Numbered from the stretch's first letter, positions 1-9,739 are shown. The stretch is DNA of 64,000 nt from Terrimonas ginsenosidimutans (GCF_022012415.1 NZ_JAKLTR010000001.1:248001-312000), one strand, 5' to 3'. The notes: generated by a model from the sequence alone, not told the origin. Translations and numbers: made by a program.

Positions 1-765
1 TCTGCCGCGAGAAAGGAGAAGGTCGGTTTTTTTGGAGACAGCGCGCTTGTGTTACAGGTCTCCGGTGAAATGAAGTTTGAGGCCGCCCATCACAAAGTGA
101 CGACAAAACGTGGAGAGCTCCTGCTTATCCGTAAGAACCAACTTGCTGAACTGACCAAGCAACCGCTACCCGGAGAAGATTATCAAACCATGGTCATTCG
201 TTTAAAGGAAGACCTGCTGCGACAGATCGCGCTGGAGGAGCAGATCACTGCTTCGACAAGATACAGCGGACCTTCTGCGATCGTCCTCCCGGCGAATGAT
301 TTCCTCCAGGGCTTTTTCCAATCCATCATGCCGTATGCCCGTCACCCCGAGCAACATCAGCTTTCCGATACACTCGGCATCCTCAAAGTAAAAGAAGCCG
401 TGCAATTGCTGCTGCATGCAATGCCTTCATTAAAAGACTTCCTGTTTGATTTCTCCGAGCCACATAAGATAGACCTGGAGAAGTTCATGATCACGAATTA
501 CCATTTCAATATAACCATTGAAAAGTTTGCGCAACTGACAGGCCGCAGCCTGGCAGCGTTCAAACGTGATTTTCAAAAAACGTTCAGTACATCTCCCCGG
601 CAATGGCTGCAGGAAAAAAGACTGACAGAAGCAAAGCAACTGATCGAACAGAAGCAGTTGAAACCTTCCGCTATTTACCTGGAACTGGGCTTTGAAAGCC
701 TATCGCATTTTTCACATGCGTTCAAGAAGAAGTTTGGGAAGACGCCGAGAGAATGGGCTTTATAA
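1..765 (+). CDS. AraC-family transcriptional regulator, 5' end cut by window
   Basis: The reading frame is open from the first base, so the gene begins outside the window; the GTG at 49 is only the first possible internal start. The C-terminal ~95 residues form an AraC-type double helix-turn-helix: a first helix pair around 'FAQLTGRSLAAFKRDF' and a second around 'LELGFESLSHFSHAFKKKFG', followed by the usual TPREW end. The part before it resembles the cupin-like sensory half of Bacteroidota AraC proteins, with a run of residues reading GELLLIRKNQ. It should bind DNA and regulate nearby or metabolic genes in response to a small ligand; the ligand cannot be read from the sequence. The family assignment is firm, the regulon is unknown. 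Confidence 0.88.
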   Translation, partial: SAARKEKVGFFGDSALVLQVSGEMKFEAAHHKVTTKRGELLLIRKNQLAELTKQPLPGEDYQTMVIRLKEDLLRQIALEEQITASTRYSGPSAIVLPANDFLQGFFQSIMPYARHPEQHQLSDTLGILKVKEAVQLLLHAMPSLKDFLFDFSEPHKIDLEKFMITNYHFNITIEKFAQLTGRSLAAFKRDFQKTFSTSPRQWLQEKRLTEAKQLIEQKQLKPSAIYLELGFESLSHFSHAFKKKFGKTPREWAL

Positions 766-1139
766 GGCCCCTCCTTCTTCCGCTTCCCTTCTTTTAATAG
801 AGCCGGCCACCGAGCCCGCCATTTCCGTTTGCACTTCTGTAAACCCCAACAGTCCGGCAGAAGGCACCAGGATCACCCCGGATCATTCACATTTCAACAC
901 GTTCAATCAGCTAGTCAGATTTCACTGCGCCTGCCTGCCAGGGCAATGCATGATCCGTACAATTCCAGGCACCATCCATCCAATAAATCAACTGCCCACT
1001 GCTTTTCTGCCCCATCGGCTCTCACTATATTTAGTAAAAACTGACAGTTAGATCCGCCTGCCGATCAAATTGAGCATAGTGCTGAACTCTTTCTTTTTAA
1101 CCCAGCCCATCATATACCAGCCTTTCAAATTAGTTTCTC
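766..1139. other. Intergenic gap, no gene seen
   Basis: This 374-base stretch separates the AraC gene from the TPR kinase. Short open frames cross it, but they have no start context or recognisable product and have the composition of random frames. It presumably holds the promoter of the kinase; I could not pick out a convincing Bacteroidota -33/-7 pair. Confidence 0.4.
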
Positions 1140-3542
1140 ATGAAAAAAAGATCTTTCCTGATCGCCGTAATACTGCTCACTGTATGCAACGTTGCAGCAC
1201 AGCATTCCGGATCGAACGACGGCGATCAGTTTCAAATCAACTCAAAGGATCAGCAACAGATCGAACAATGGGTCAAAAGAAGCTGGTACTTTATTGATAA
1301 AAGCGGAACTAAAAAAAAAGATCTTGACTCGGCATTCGCCATTGCTCAAAAGGCTGCCGCACTGAGTAATTCCCTGCATTATGTAAAAGGATTTAATCAA
1401 TCCACACTTGCCGCCAGCGTGGCGAAAATGGAAAATGGCGAAACTGGTTTTGCACACAGATCATTAAGCAGCCTGAATGATACCACACAGGTACTGATGC
1501 TGACCTACCTCCAGAAATATTTCCTGGATGGCGAATCAGTTCCCAAAAACCTGGACAGTGCTGTTGCATCGATCAATACCGCGTTGTCCATAGCCCGCAA
1601 AAAAAAGGACTATCGCCTGGAATTAAGGACTTACAAGATCGCACTGGGAGAGATCTTGAAATATGGTCATGCCAAACAGATCGAAGAATATAAAAGCAAA
1701 GCACTCTTGCTCAAAAGCCGGGTGAAGCCGGAGGACATGATCATTTATTATTTTCATGTGAGCAACTATGCCCATCGCGCTACTGACGATACGAAGTCGC
1801 TGGAGTTTGCTCTGGAAGGGATCGCCCTTTCTGAAAGCACGAACGGCTATATGCTGGATCGCCTTTATGGAATGCTGGGTGTAGCCTACTCAGGATTAAA
1901 ACAATTCCGCAACAGCGTGGAAGCCTGTAAGAAAGCGATTGAACTCGGCGTCAAAAAAGGTGATACAGGAAATGCGTGGATCCTGACAGAGTATGTTGCT
2001 CACGACATGTCACACCTGCATGCAGAAGATGAAGCTTTACAATATCTTGAAGACTCCAAAATAAGGATGGGGTTTTCACGGTTGAAAGACTCGATCATTT
2101 ATTACAGGTCAATCGCGTTTGTTCAAAATCATGCAAAAAGATTTGACGAGGCAAACCGGGCCTACCTCGCTATGACAAGGCTGTCCGAAACAAATGAAGT
2201 GGATGATCCGATCACCTATAACCATATTGGAAAATACTACTTCGATACAAAAAAATACGACTCGGCGCGTACTTACCTCGAAAGGACCCTGACCCTAAAA
2301 AACATTACTGTCAGTCAATCGATCGGTGCTTATTCCATGCTATTCCGTCTTGATACCGTTGAAGGAAATTATCGCTCAGCGATGTTTACCCTGATGAGGA
2401 TGCGGAAACTTCAGGACTCGGCAAAAAAGAATGAACACAAAAGCGAAATGCAGCAACTACTTGTTCAATATGAGGCGCAGAAAAAAGATAAAGATCTGCA
2501 GCTGCAGCAACAATCCATAGAATTGCTCACGCAGAAAAATGCGCTCCGGGAAAAAGATCTTGAACAAACACAATTGAATTTCGCGCACGAAAGAACTATC
2601 CGTGAAACAAACTTAAAACTATCGCAGGCAGATGCCGCTGAAAAATCCAGGAACCTGCAGATCCAGCAAGCCAGCATCACGCTGTTACAGCAGGAAACAT
2701 CCTTGAAGCAGGCGGCCATAAACAAGGCGTCTTTTACCCGCGATATGCTGATCGCCGGTGCGGTGCTCTTATTCATCATTCTGTCACTTGTATTGAACCG
2801 GTATATGCTGAAGCGAAAGAATGCAGCGAAATTATCGGAACGGAATGAAAAGCTTGAACAGTTGGTGCATGAGAAAGAGTTGCTGGTTAAAGAAGTGCAC
2901 CACCGCGTCAAGAACAATCTTCATACTATCCTCAGCCTGCTGGAATCGCAGGCTGTATTTCTCCAGGATGATGCGCTGGCGGCGGTTCAGAAAAGCCAAA
3001 GCCGGGTATACGCTATGTCTCTGATCCATCAGAAACTTTATAAGCAGGAAAACACAACATCCGTGAATATGGAAGAATATCTCCCGGAGCTGCTGATGCA
3101 CCTGGAGAACAGTTTCGCAGAAAGCCGCCCTGTCGTATTCCGCAAAAATATCGAACCGATCCAGCTCGATGTCAGTCAGGCTATTCCTCTTGGCCTGATC
3201 CTGAATGAAGCCATCAGCAACTCGATCAAGTATGCATTCCCATCTAACCAGAAAGGATTGATCCACGTAGCACTCATCCGCGAAGGATCTTCTGAGATCT
3301 GCCTTACTATCCGTGATAATGGAATCGGCCTGCCACCAAACTGGGAAAAGCATCTTAACCAATCCCTTGGCATCAAACTGATCCGTGGGTTGAGCCAGGA
3401 TATCCACGGAGAATGCAGGATCTATAATGATAAAGGAACAACGGTTTCCATCAGGTTCAGGAAGACAGACTTTACGGAAATATATGCTACCGCCAAGAAT
3501 ATGGGAAGAACGACACTTGTAACGGTGACCGATGAACGATGA
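1140..3542 (+). CDS. TPR-containing membrane sensor histidine kinase (HisKA_2 type)
   Basis: An 800-residue hybrid of a signal peptide, a long TPR-like helical region (about residues 60-440), a coiled coil rich in Gln and Lys (about 440-540), one membrane segment near 545-562 and a kinase core. The phosphoacceptor lies in EVHHRVKNNL, typical of HisKA_2 kinases. The ATPase domain has an N box (NEAISNSIKYAF), a DNGIGLP G1 box and an SLGIKLI G2 box, so it looks active. The TPR part is probably periplasmic and the kinase cytoplasmic. The next gene, 117 bases downstream, is a sigma-54 activator without a receiver domain, so the phosphotransfer partner is unclear. The last codons and the stop lie inside a GATGRSC-type heptamer repeat. 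It is a paralogue of the minus-strand kinase at 6666-8984. Confidence 0.9.
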   Translation: MKKRSFLIAVILLTVCNVAAQHSGSNDGDQFQINSKDQQQIEQWVKRSWYFIDKSGTKKKDLDSAFAIAQKAAALSNSLHYVKGFNQSTLAASVAKMENGETGFAHRSLSSLNDTTQVLMLTYLQKYFLDGESVPKNLDSAVASINTALSIARKKKDYRLELRTYKIALGEILKYGHAKQIEEYKSKALLLKSRVKPEDMIIYYFHVSNYAHRATDDTKSLEFALEGIALSESTNGYMLDRLYGMLGVAYSGLKQFRNSVEACKKAIELGVKKGDTGNAWILTEYVAHDMSHLHAEDEALQYLEDSKIRMGFSRLKDSIIYYRSIAFVQNHAKRFDEANRAYLAMTRLSETNEVDDPITYNHIGKYYFDTKKYDSARTYLERTLTLKNITVSQSIGAYSMLFRLDTVEGNYRSAMFTLMRMRKLQDSAKKNEHKSEMQQLLVQYEAQKKDKDLQLQQQSIELLTQKNALREKDLEQTQLNFAHERTIRETNLKLSQADAAEKSRNLQIQQASITLLQQETSLKQAAINKASFTRDMLIAGAVLLFIILSLVLNRYMLKRKNAAKLSERNEKLEQLVHEKELLVKEVHHRVKNNLHTILSLLESQAVFLQDDALAAVQKSQSRVYAMSLIHQKLYKQENTTSVNMEEYLPELLMHLENSFAESRPVVFRKNIEPIQLDVSQAIPLGLILNEAISNSIKYAFPSNQKGLIHVALIREGSSEICLTIRDNGIGLPPNWEKHLNQSLGIKLIRGLSQDIHGECRIYNDKGTTVSIRFRKTDFTEIYATAKNMGRTTLVTVTDER

Positions 3543-3572
3543 TCGATATCCGATGATCGAGCATCGACCATC
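3531..3572. repeat. GATG-type heptamer repeat at the kinase 3' end
   Basis: Six 7-base units in one register: GATGAAC, GATGATC, GATATCC, GATGATC, then two in inverted orientation, GAGCATC and GACCATC. The kinase stop codon lies in the second unit. It belongs to the same word family as the repeats near 5270, 39247 and 61343. Confidence 0.6.
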
Positions 3573-3659
3573 GAAATGCTTAAGCAGGATCATCATTTTT
3601 AAGAAATCCCGTACATTCCTACTACCCCTTCTCGCCATTCTCCCCTAATTTCACCGTTC

Positions 3660-5288
3660 ATGCCAACGGATAAAAAAAACATAACTGCGCCATCAAACCC
3701 CCGGGAACTTCTTGCGCAGCTGCAACGAAAAGAACAGGAACAATCATTGCTGCTGTCCCTGAATAGCCGCATGGCTGCAGTCCGCACACGCAGTGATCTC
3801 TGGGAGCTTGTCTCTCATGAATTGCTCCAGGCATTCAATGCGAAGTATTATACCCTCTGCCTGATCAATGAGGACGGAGAAACCCATAGCCCGTTCCTGC
3901 ATTCGCGGGAGCGGATCTCAACACTGACGGATGAAAACCCTATCATTCACAGCAAACACCCAATAGCGGACAGCATCTTTGATACTACGCTGCGCGAAAC
4001 ACAACCGCTGGTCCATGATCTGCGCAAAGTTTTGCAACGGAAGAATGCCCCTCCTTATATCGTTCACTGGTTCAATGCCGGCATTGCCGAAATGCTTACC
4101 GTAAAGATCGATGGCCTTTCTGCAAAAGGCGTTTTATACTTCTATGCCGCAGAAAAAGGCACATTCACTGACGATCAGTTTTCTTTACTTACAGCCATCG
4201 CCAATCAACTTGCTATTGCTTCAGCAAATATCCTGGCGAATGAACAGTTGACAAAATCGCTGGAGGATCTTGAACAATTGAAGCAAAAGTTAGAGCAGGA
4301 AAATCACTACCTGCAGGAGCGCATACTTCCCGCAGGAAATAAACTCATCGGAGAATCTGCAGCAGTTAATGAATTGCGGCGACTGATCGCCCAGGTAGCA
4401 CCCTCTTCATCAACCATTTTAATACAGGGAGAAACGGGTACAGGTAAAGAAGTTGTTGCCAGTACGATCCATGAGAATTCTCCAAGAAAAGACAGGTTGA
4501 TGATCCGCGTGAATTGTGCCGCTATTCCTGAAACACTGATCGAAAGCGAGCTCTTCGGTCATGAAAAAGGAAGCTTCACCAATGCAACGCAGCAGCGCAT
4601 CGGGAAGTTTGAACTGGCGAGCGGCAGCACGATCTTCCTTGATGAAATAGGCGAATTGCCGTTGCTTCTTCAATCAAAATTGCTGCGGGTGATACAGGAA
4701 AAAGAGATTGAACGGATTGGCGGCAATCAACCGGTGAAAGTTGATGTGCGGATCATTGCCGCTACCAACCGTGATCTGCAGGCCGAAGTACAAAAGGGAC
4801 GCTTCCGCGGCGACCTGTTTTTCCGGTTGAATGTTGTGCCTCTGCACCTGCAACCATTGCGCAATCGCAAAGAAGATATTGCTCCACTAACGAATTATTT
4901 TCTAAGCAAATACAGTCATAAGAATGCCGGCATCACCATTTCCGCGAAAGTCCTTAAGTTGCTTGAATCATACCAGTGGCCCGGTAATATCCGCGAGCTC
5001 GAGCATCTGGTAGAACGGACGGTTTTACTTTTAAAAGGAAAAAGCATTACAGAGATTTCGCTGCCAACAAAACAAGTAAGAATCTCGCCGGCTGAAGACT
5101 CAGCCATTCAAACACTGGCGATGATGGAAAGGGAATATATCTTAAAAGTGCTGGATCTCTGTCATGGAAGAATATCAGGACCGAATGGCGCTGCAATGAA
5201 ATTAGGATTACCAGCAACAACATTGATATCAAAGATGCAGAAGCTGGGTATAAAGAAGGAGCATGTGTCGATGATCGATGGCCGATGA
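3660..5288 (+). CDS. Sigma-54-dependent activator with GAF sensor, Fis-type
   Basis: A 542-residue enhancer-binding protein. Residues 1-190 look like a GAF sensor domain, a short coiled coil follows near 200-225, then an AAA+ domain with Walker A GETGTGKE (about 259) and Walker B IFLDEIGE, and a Fis-type helix-turn-helix at the end. It should remodel sigma-54 RNA polymerase at -24/-12 promoters. There is no receiver domain, so it is not a classical response regulator even though a histidine kinase lies just upstream. The sigma-54-contacting loop normally reads GAFTGA; here it reads GSFTNA. The last five residues, MIDGR, and the stop are encoded by a heptamer repeat, which suggests the original 3' end was replaced or extended. 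The family call is secure; activity with sigma-54 is uncertain. Confidence 0.9.
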   Translation: MPTDKKNITAPSNPRELLAQLQRKEQEQSLLLSLNSRMAAVRTRSDLWELVSHELLQAFNAKYYTLCLINEDGETHSPFLHSRERISTLTDENPIIHSKHPIADSIFDTTLRETQPLVHDLRKVLQRKNAPPYIVHWFNAGIAEMLTVKIDGLSAKGVLYFYAAEKGTFTDDQFSLLTAIANQLAIASANILANEQLTKSLEDLEQLKQKLEQENHYLQERILPAGNKLIGESAAVNELRRLIAQVAPSSSTILIQGETGTGKEVVASTIHENSPRKDRLMIRVNCAAIPETLIESELFGHEKGSFTNATQQRIGKFELASGSTIFLDEIGELPLLLQSKLLRVIQEKEIERIGGNQPVKVDVRIIAATNRDLQAEVQKGRFRGDLFFRLNVVPLHLQPLRNRKEDIAPLTNYFLSKYSHKNAGITISAKVLKLLESYQWPGNIRELEHLVERTVLLLKGKSITEISLPTKQVRISPAEDSAIQTLAMMEREYILKVLDLCHGRISGPNGAAMKLGLPATTLISKMQKLGIKKEHVSMIDGR

Positions 5289-5290
5289 TC
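5270..5290. repeat. GATG-type heptamer repeat at the activator 3' end
   Basis: Three in-register units, GATGATC, GATGGCC and GATGATC, cover the last codons and stop of the GAF-type activator. This is the shortest of the four heptamer loci in the window. Confidence 0.5.
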
Positions 5291-5319
5291 GAACGACTAT
5301 AAAGCTACTGGCCAGTACA

Positions 5320-6666
5320 CTAATTATACTGCTGCCTTATTCCCAGTTTTTTCATCTTCGAATACAATGTCTGCGCAGGAATACCCAGCAACTCCGCCGC
5401 ACCACCAACCCCAGACACCTTGCCTCCCGCATGCTGCAACGTTGCTACAATATGATCCCGCTCCAGTTCCTCCATTGTTTTGATTCCAGCGCCTTCCACT
5501 GGCTTTGATACCTGCTTTGGCAGATCCATCTTCAATATTTCTCCATTTGCAAACAATACATTCCGCTCTATGAGGTGCTGCATCTCGCGGATATTTCCCG
5601 GCCAGTTGTATTGCATGAACTGCTCCATAGTATCGGCATCAATTGTATTGACCTGCTTGCCGTTTTGCGTACTGTATACCTGAAGAAAATGCCGGGCCAG
5701 CAATGGAATATCTTTCTTTCTTCCACGCAGCGGGGTTAATTCGATCGGAAATACATTGAGCCGGTAATAAAGATCCAAACGGAAACGTCCTTCGGCCACT
5801 TCTTTCTCGAGATTTCGGTTGGTAGCGGCAATGATCCGGATATCCACTTTAATTGTCTGGCTGCTTCCCAATCGTTCGATCTCTTTCTCCTGTAATACCC
5901 GCAGCAGTTTTACCTGCATCTCCAACGGAAGCTCTCCGATTTCATCAAGAAAGACAGTACCTCCATCAGCCTGCTCGAATTTCCCTGCATGCCGCTGATT
6001 CGCGCCGGTAAAAGCTCCTTTTTCATATCCGAACAGCTCCGACTCAACAAGCGTTTGCGGCAATGCACCACAATTCACCGTGATCAATGGCTTCTTCGCC
6101 CGTGCTGATAGCTGATGAATAGCTTTTGCCACAACTTCCTTACCCGTTCCGCTTTCTCCCGTGATCAATACAGACGTATCACCCGGGGCAACCGTTCTGA
6201 TCTGTTCAATAGTTACTTTTAGCTGCGGGCTCTCGCCTATCAACCCCGATATGGCCGTTACGGGTGCTTGTATAGCTGTTACTTTTTTTGTCTCCACCCC
6301 AAACCTGTGTCTTGCGATATCGAGCATCACAAACAGATCTTTTTCACGGAAGGGTTTTACCAGAAATCCGTAAGGCTCTGTTTGCTTGGCGGCTTCAAGG
6401 ATCTGCTGATTGGTGTTTGCCGATATATAGAGGAATGGCCGTTGCTGCTCCTTCAATTCGAATCCAAGATCAATACCGGTGAGATCTCCTTTGAGCATGA
6501 TATCAAGCAACACCCAGTCCGGCTTCTTATCAGCGATCATTTTTCTTGCCTGCTCAACCGATGCAGCAATACCTGCCACACGATATCCTTCTTTCAGCAG
6601 GATGTGCCGAAGATCGTTTGCTACGATAAATTCATCTTCAACAATAAGAATGTTTTCTTTTTGCAT
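5320..6666 (-). CDS. NtrC-type sigma-54 response regulator (REC-AAA-Fis)
   Basis: A 448-residue regulator with an N-terminal receiver domain (acidic pair near 10-11, phosphoacceptor Asp55 in LLDIM, Lys104 in LVKP), an AAA+ domain with Walker A GESGTGKE near 170-177, an intact GAFTGA loop and a C-terminal Fis helix-turn-helix. Phosphorylation by the upstream kinase should trigger oligomerisation and sigma-54 promoter opening. Its ATG overlaps the kinase stop by one base (TAATG), a sign of translational coupling and a cognate pair. It converges with the GAF-type activator at 3660-5288; both AAA+ domains are close relatives, but only this one keeps the canonical loop and a receiver. Confidence 0.95.
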   Translation of the reverse strand: MQKENILIVEDEFIVANDLRHILLKEGYRVAGIAASVEQARKMIADKKPDWVLLDIMLKGDLTGIDLGFELKEQQRPFLYISANTNQQILEAAKQTEPYGFLVKPFREKDLFVMLDIARHRFGVETKKVTAIQAPVTAISGLIGESPQLKVTIEQIRTVAPGDTSVLITGESGTGKEVVAKAIHQLSARAKKPLITVNCGALPQTLVESELFGYEKGAFTGANQRHAGKFEQADGGTVFLDEIGELPLEMQVKLLRVLQEKEIERLGSSQTIKVDIRIIAATNRNLEKEVAEGRFRLDLYYRLNVFPIELTPLRGRKKDIPLLARHFLQVYSTQNGKQVNTIDADTMEQFMQYNWPGNIREMQHLIERNVLFANGEILKMDLPKQVSKPVEGAGIKTMEELERDHIVATLQHAGGKVSGVGGAAELLGIPAQTLYSKMKKLGIRQQYN

Positions 6667-8984
6667 TATAATTTGAATGTCTTTAAGTGATCGCCCCGCT
6701 CCATAGCTTCGGCTGACGGCGTTGGCTGCGCTTTATTTCCGGAAAGTTCGCGCACTGCAAAAATCAGCCGGATGCGGAACCCTTTATCAGTGTTTTCCAT
6801 GCTCAGCTCACCATCGAGTTGGCCGGCAAGTCCCTCGATCAGGCTCAGGCCAAGTGTTCCTTTTTGTAATACTTCCTCCATCTCCTTTATCCCCGTTCCA
6901 TTATCTTCTATCGTCAAAGTATACAGTCCGTTCTTTCCTGGCAGCATACTGATCTCTACCAGTCCCCCTGAGTTTTCGGGAAAGGCATATTTGATCGCAT
7001 TACTTACTGCTTCGTTTACGATCAATCCAAGCGGCACCGCCTGCACTACGTCCAGTTCGAGCGGCTTTGCATCTATACTGATACTGATGCGCGATCCGGT
7101 GGTGAAACTTTCTTTCATGTAACTGATCAGCTCCTGCAGATACCATTTCACATCGATCGTACCCAGATTCTCGGTTTGATAAAGGCGCTGATGGATGATC
7201 GACATGGCATACATTCTATGCTGGCTGTTCCTGATCGCGGCAATTGCATCTTCATTATCGAGAAACCTGGATTGTGTATTGAGCAGGCTGATCACGATCT
7301 GAAGATTGTTCTTCACGCGGTGATGGACCTCTTTTAAAAGCCATTCTTTATCATCCAGCAGGCGCTTCAATCGTTCATTCTGCTCATTGATCTCCGTTTG
7401 TTTGTTTTCCAGCTGCTGGTTGACCTTTTGCTTCAACCGGTATCGATTATAAAAAAGAGCAAGCAACAACAGCATCAAAGCCGCCACCGCAATAAACGCA
7501 CTGCGAAACACTTTCTCTCTTTGAAGCGAAGCTTCCTGCAACTGGCTTTTCTGCGTGAGTAACTGGATATCCTTATCCTTTTGTTTTGTTTCAAATTCAA
7601 CCTGCAACACGCCGATCTCTTTCGCTCTCAATTCGCGTTGTATCGAATCATTAAGTTCCAAAAACTTCAGCAAATGGATATTTGCGGCCTGCCAGTTTCC
7701 ATTGACAGAATCTACGCGGAACATGAATTTTTCTGCCGCCGCCGCCTTGCGTAAAGTGATCGGTGTTTCTTTTTCATGTTCGGCATATGCCCTGAGCAAT
7801 TGATCAGATTCGGCCCAACGTTTTCTTTGCTGCAGATAACTTGCCGCCGTCACACGGATCTGCTGTCTTCCTTTCTCAGAGGTCGCCGGATTATTATAAA
7901 TGACAAGTAGTCGCTGATATGATCTCTCTGCTTCCGGGAAGTTTTCTGCGGCGGAATAGATAGCGAAGCAGGCGATCTCAAAAAACAAGGTTCCCCAGGC
8001 GGGAATAGGTGCGATCGTGATCGATGCTTTTGCAGAATCAAGTGCTTCATCAATTCGTCCAAGCCTGCGCAGAGCGTCTGCAACATTCATCTGCATGGTC
8101 TGGATCGAAGCAGTATCTCGGATAGCATAAGCGATCTTCAAACCGCGTTCAAAGTATTTCAATGTATTGGAAAAAGACTCCATTGAATAATAGCTTTGTC
8201 CAACGCGGTTGTAGATCGCGATCATCAGGTTTCCGGAGTCTTTCGCCGCTTCACCGGTTTCCACTGCCATGAGGTTATACTTCAATGACTGTGCGAAGTC
8301 ATCTTTTGCACTGTACACGGCGCCGATCAGGCTATAAACCCCCTGCAGGTTTTTCATGCCGAGCTCTTGATACAACCTGACAGCTTCAAACAAATTATCC
8401 AGCGCTGGCTGGTATTGCTGATTAAGCTGGTAAAGGTCTCCTACGAATTCTTTCAGTCGAGACACAGTTGCCTTGTCATTTATTTGCTTGTAAAGCTCTA
8501 CGCCCTGTTCATAATATTTTATTTTGGATGATAGCTGATCAGCGTCGTTTGAGTAGCTCCCTCCGATCTCGATCAATGCTTCCGCCTGCGCTCTTATATG
8601 TCCCATCTGTTTGAACACTTCCAGCGCCTGCAGGGCTGGCTGACGTGCCTGAGATGCTTCACCATTTTCCCGTTTGATCTTTGCCGTTAACAATAAACCC
8701 CATCCCTGCGCTACCTGCAAACCGGGGTTCGTCCCCAGGCGTTTCAGCAGCCCACTGATCTTTTCCGCTTCCGTTATATTTACCGGCGCCGGACCATGCT
8801 TATCGAGAGCGGCGTCGCCGGCATGGTATAGCTTTTCTATTGCTTCAGTATCTGTCCGCTCATTGCCGGTGATCTTTTTTATGAGTTGCAGGTCTGCTGC
8901 TGTTTGTGCATGCCCGATCTGCTGCACAAAAAAAGTGAAGAAAAACAAAAGGCTCCATTGATAAACTCTCTGCGACAAGATCAT
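6666..8984 (-). CDS. TPR-containing membrane sensor histidine kinase (HisKA_2 type)
   Basis: A 772-residue kinase with a signal peptide ending near 'HAQ', TPR-like repeats over roughly residues 60-440, a coiled coil, one membrane segment near 500-520 and a HisKA_2 core (EVHHRVKNNLQIVISLL). The ATPase boxes NEAVSNAIKYAF, DNGTGI and TLGLSLI are present. It is the likely partner of the NtrC-type regulator that follows with a one-base overlap. Its own start overlaps the stop of the YoaK-like gene by four bases (ATGA), so the three genes form a tight operon. Architecture and order of domains match the plus-strand kinase at 1140-3542, which points to an old duplication. The signal sensed is unknown. 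Confidence 0.93.
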   Translation of the reverse strand: MILSQRVYQWSLLFFFTFFVQQIGHAQTAADLQLIKKITGNERTDTEAIEKLYHAGDAALDKHGPAPVNITEAEKISGLLKRLGTNPGLQVAQGWGLLLTAKIKRENGEASQARQPALQALEVFKQMGHIRAQAEALIEIGGSYSNDADQLSSKIKYYEQGVELYKQINDKATVSRLKEFVGDLYQLNQQYQPALDNLFEAVRLYQELGMKNLQGVYSLIGAVYSAKDDFAQSLKYNLMAVETGEAAKDSGNLMIAIYNRVGQSYYSMESFSNTLKYFERGLKIAYAIRDTASIQTMQMNVADALRRLGRIDEALDSAKASITIAPIPAWGTLFFEIACFAIYSAAENFPEAERSYQRLLVIYNNPATSEKGRQQIRVTAASYLQQRKRWAESDQLLRAYAEHEKETPITLRKAAAAEKFMFRVDSVNGNWQAANIHLLKFLELNDSIQRELRAKEIGVLQVEFETKQKDKDIQLLTQKSQLQEASLQREKVFRSAFIAVAALMLLLLALFYNRYRLKQKVNQQLENKQTEINEQNERLKRLLDDKEWLLKEVHHRVKNNLQIVISLLNTQSRFLDNEDAIAAIRNSQHRMYAMSIIHQRLYQTENLGTIDVKWYLQELISYMKESFTTGSRISISIDAKPLELDVVQAVPLGLIVNEAVSNAIKYAFPENSGGLVEISMLPGKNGLYTLTIEDNGTGIKEMEEVLQKGTLGLSLIEGLAGQLDGELSMENTDKGFRIRLIFAVRELSGNKAQPTPSAEAMERGDHLKTFKL

Positions 8985-9739
8985 TTAGTCGTTTTATTAA
9001 AGATTGACCGGGAAGAAAGATGATCGGGTTGATCGTGCAGCAGGTAACACATGCTCATTATAAGTCCTGGTAATACCAATGCTGCTAATCCCAGCCATCC
9101 GCTTAGTGAAGCACCTGCCACGCAGCCTGATGCGAATCCACCTACCAGGACCGCCTGCTCTTTTATTTTCGCCGCCGCCGTCATATTGCTTCGCTGTGCA
9201 AGATACTCCCGAATAGCGAGTGCGGCCTGAGTTACATTTCCCGTCATTACAGTGGTTTGTCCAAAAGTGAGTGCCGGCGCAAGTCTGCTGAATGCATTCT
9301 GAAATCCCATTGCTGTTACTGCGATCATTACAACGATCACATTCATATTGGAATGTGGGCCTGTCCAGATCGTGAACACGCAGGCGGTGACCCCTGCGAG
9401 GAGCAGCAGGAGGCTTTCCAACAGCAATAATGAGCGGGATGTCCGGCCACTGCTTACCCACCACCCGCCGGTCATCACCGCCATCACAAAGACGGGAAAC
9501 GTCAACAGGCTCATCCACGTGTGCTGATCTGCCTGCTGCCCTACCAGCTTGGCTCCGAAAATGATAAAGTTTCCCGTTACGTGCGCGGAAAACGTTTCAT
9601 TCCCTGCGATGAACGTGGTGCTGTCCGCAAACCCCGCAGCAAAGGACAAAGTGATGCTTGTCCAAAGCACATGCTTTGCCGCTGGTGGCTCAATGACTTT
9701 ACTCTCATTCATGCCGGAAATTTTCAATTGTGATGCCAT
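8981..9739 (-). CDS. YoaK/DUF1275 family membrane protein
   Basis: A 252-residue integral membrane protein with about six hydrophobic segments and the DUF1275 hallmark near the N-terminus: FAAGFADSTTFIAG followed by FSAHVTGNFIIFG, and later GQTTVMTGNVTQ. The family is widespread in bacteria but has no established biochemical role; a transporter-like function is often assumed. It is the first gene of a three-gene operon with a histidine kinase and an NtrC-type regulator, overlapping the kinase start by four bases. That placement suggests a role in sensing or in the response that the system controls, but this is inference. Confidence 0.85.
   Translation of the reverse strand: MASQLKISGMNESKVIEPPAAKHVLWTSITLSFAAGFADSTTFIAGNETFSAHVTGNFIIFGAKLVGQQADQHTWMSLLTFPVFVMAVMTGGWWVSSGRTSRSLLLLESLLLLLAGVTACVFTIWTGPHSNMNVIVVMIAVTAMGFQNAFSRLAPALTFGQTTVMTGNVTQAALAIREYLAQRSNMTAAAKIKEQAVLVGGFASGCVAGASLSGWLGLAALVLPGLIMSMCYLLHDQPDHLSSRSIFNKTTK

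Noticed and set aside
692-1051. 119-residue open frame overlapping the AraC gene end
   Set aside because: Overlaps a real gene in another frame, and its composition looks random.
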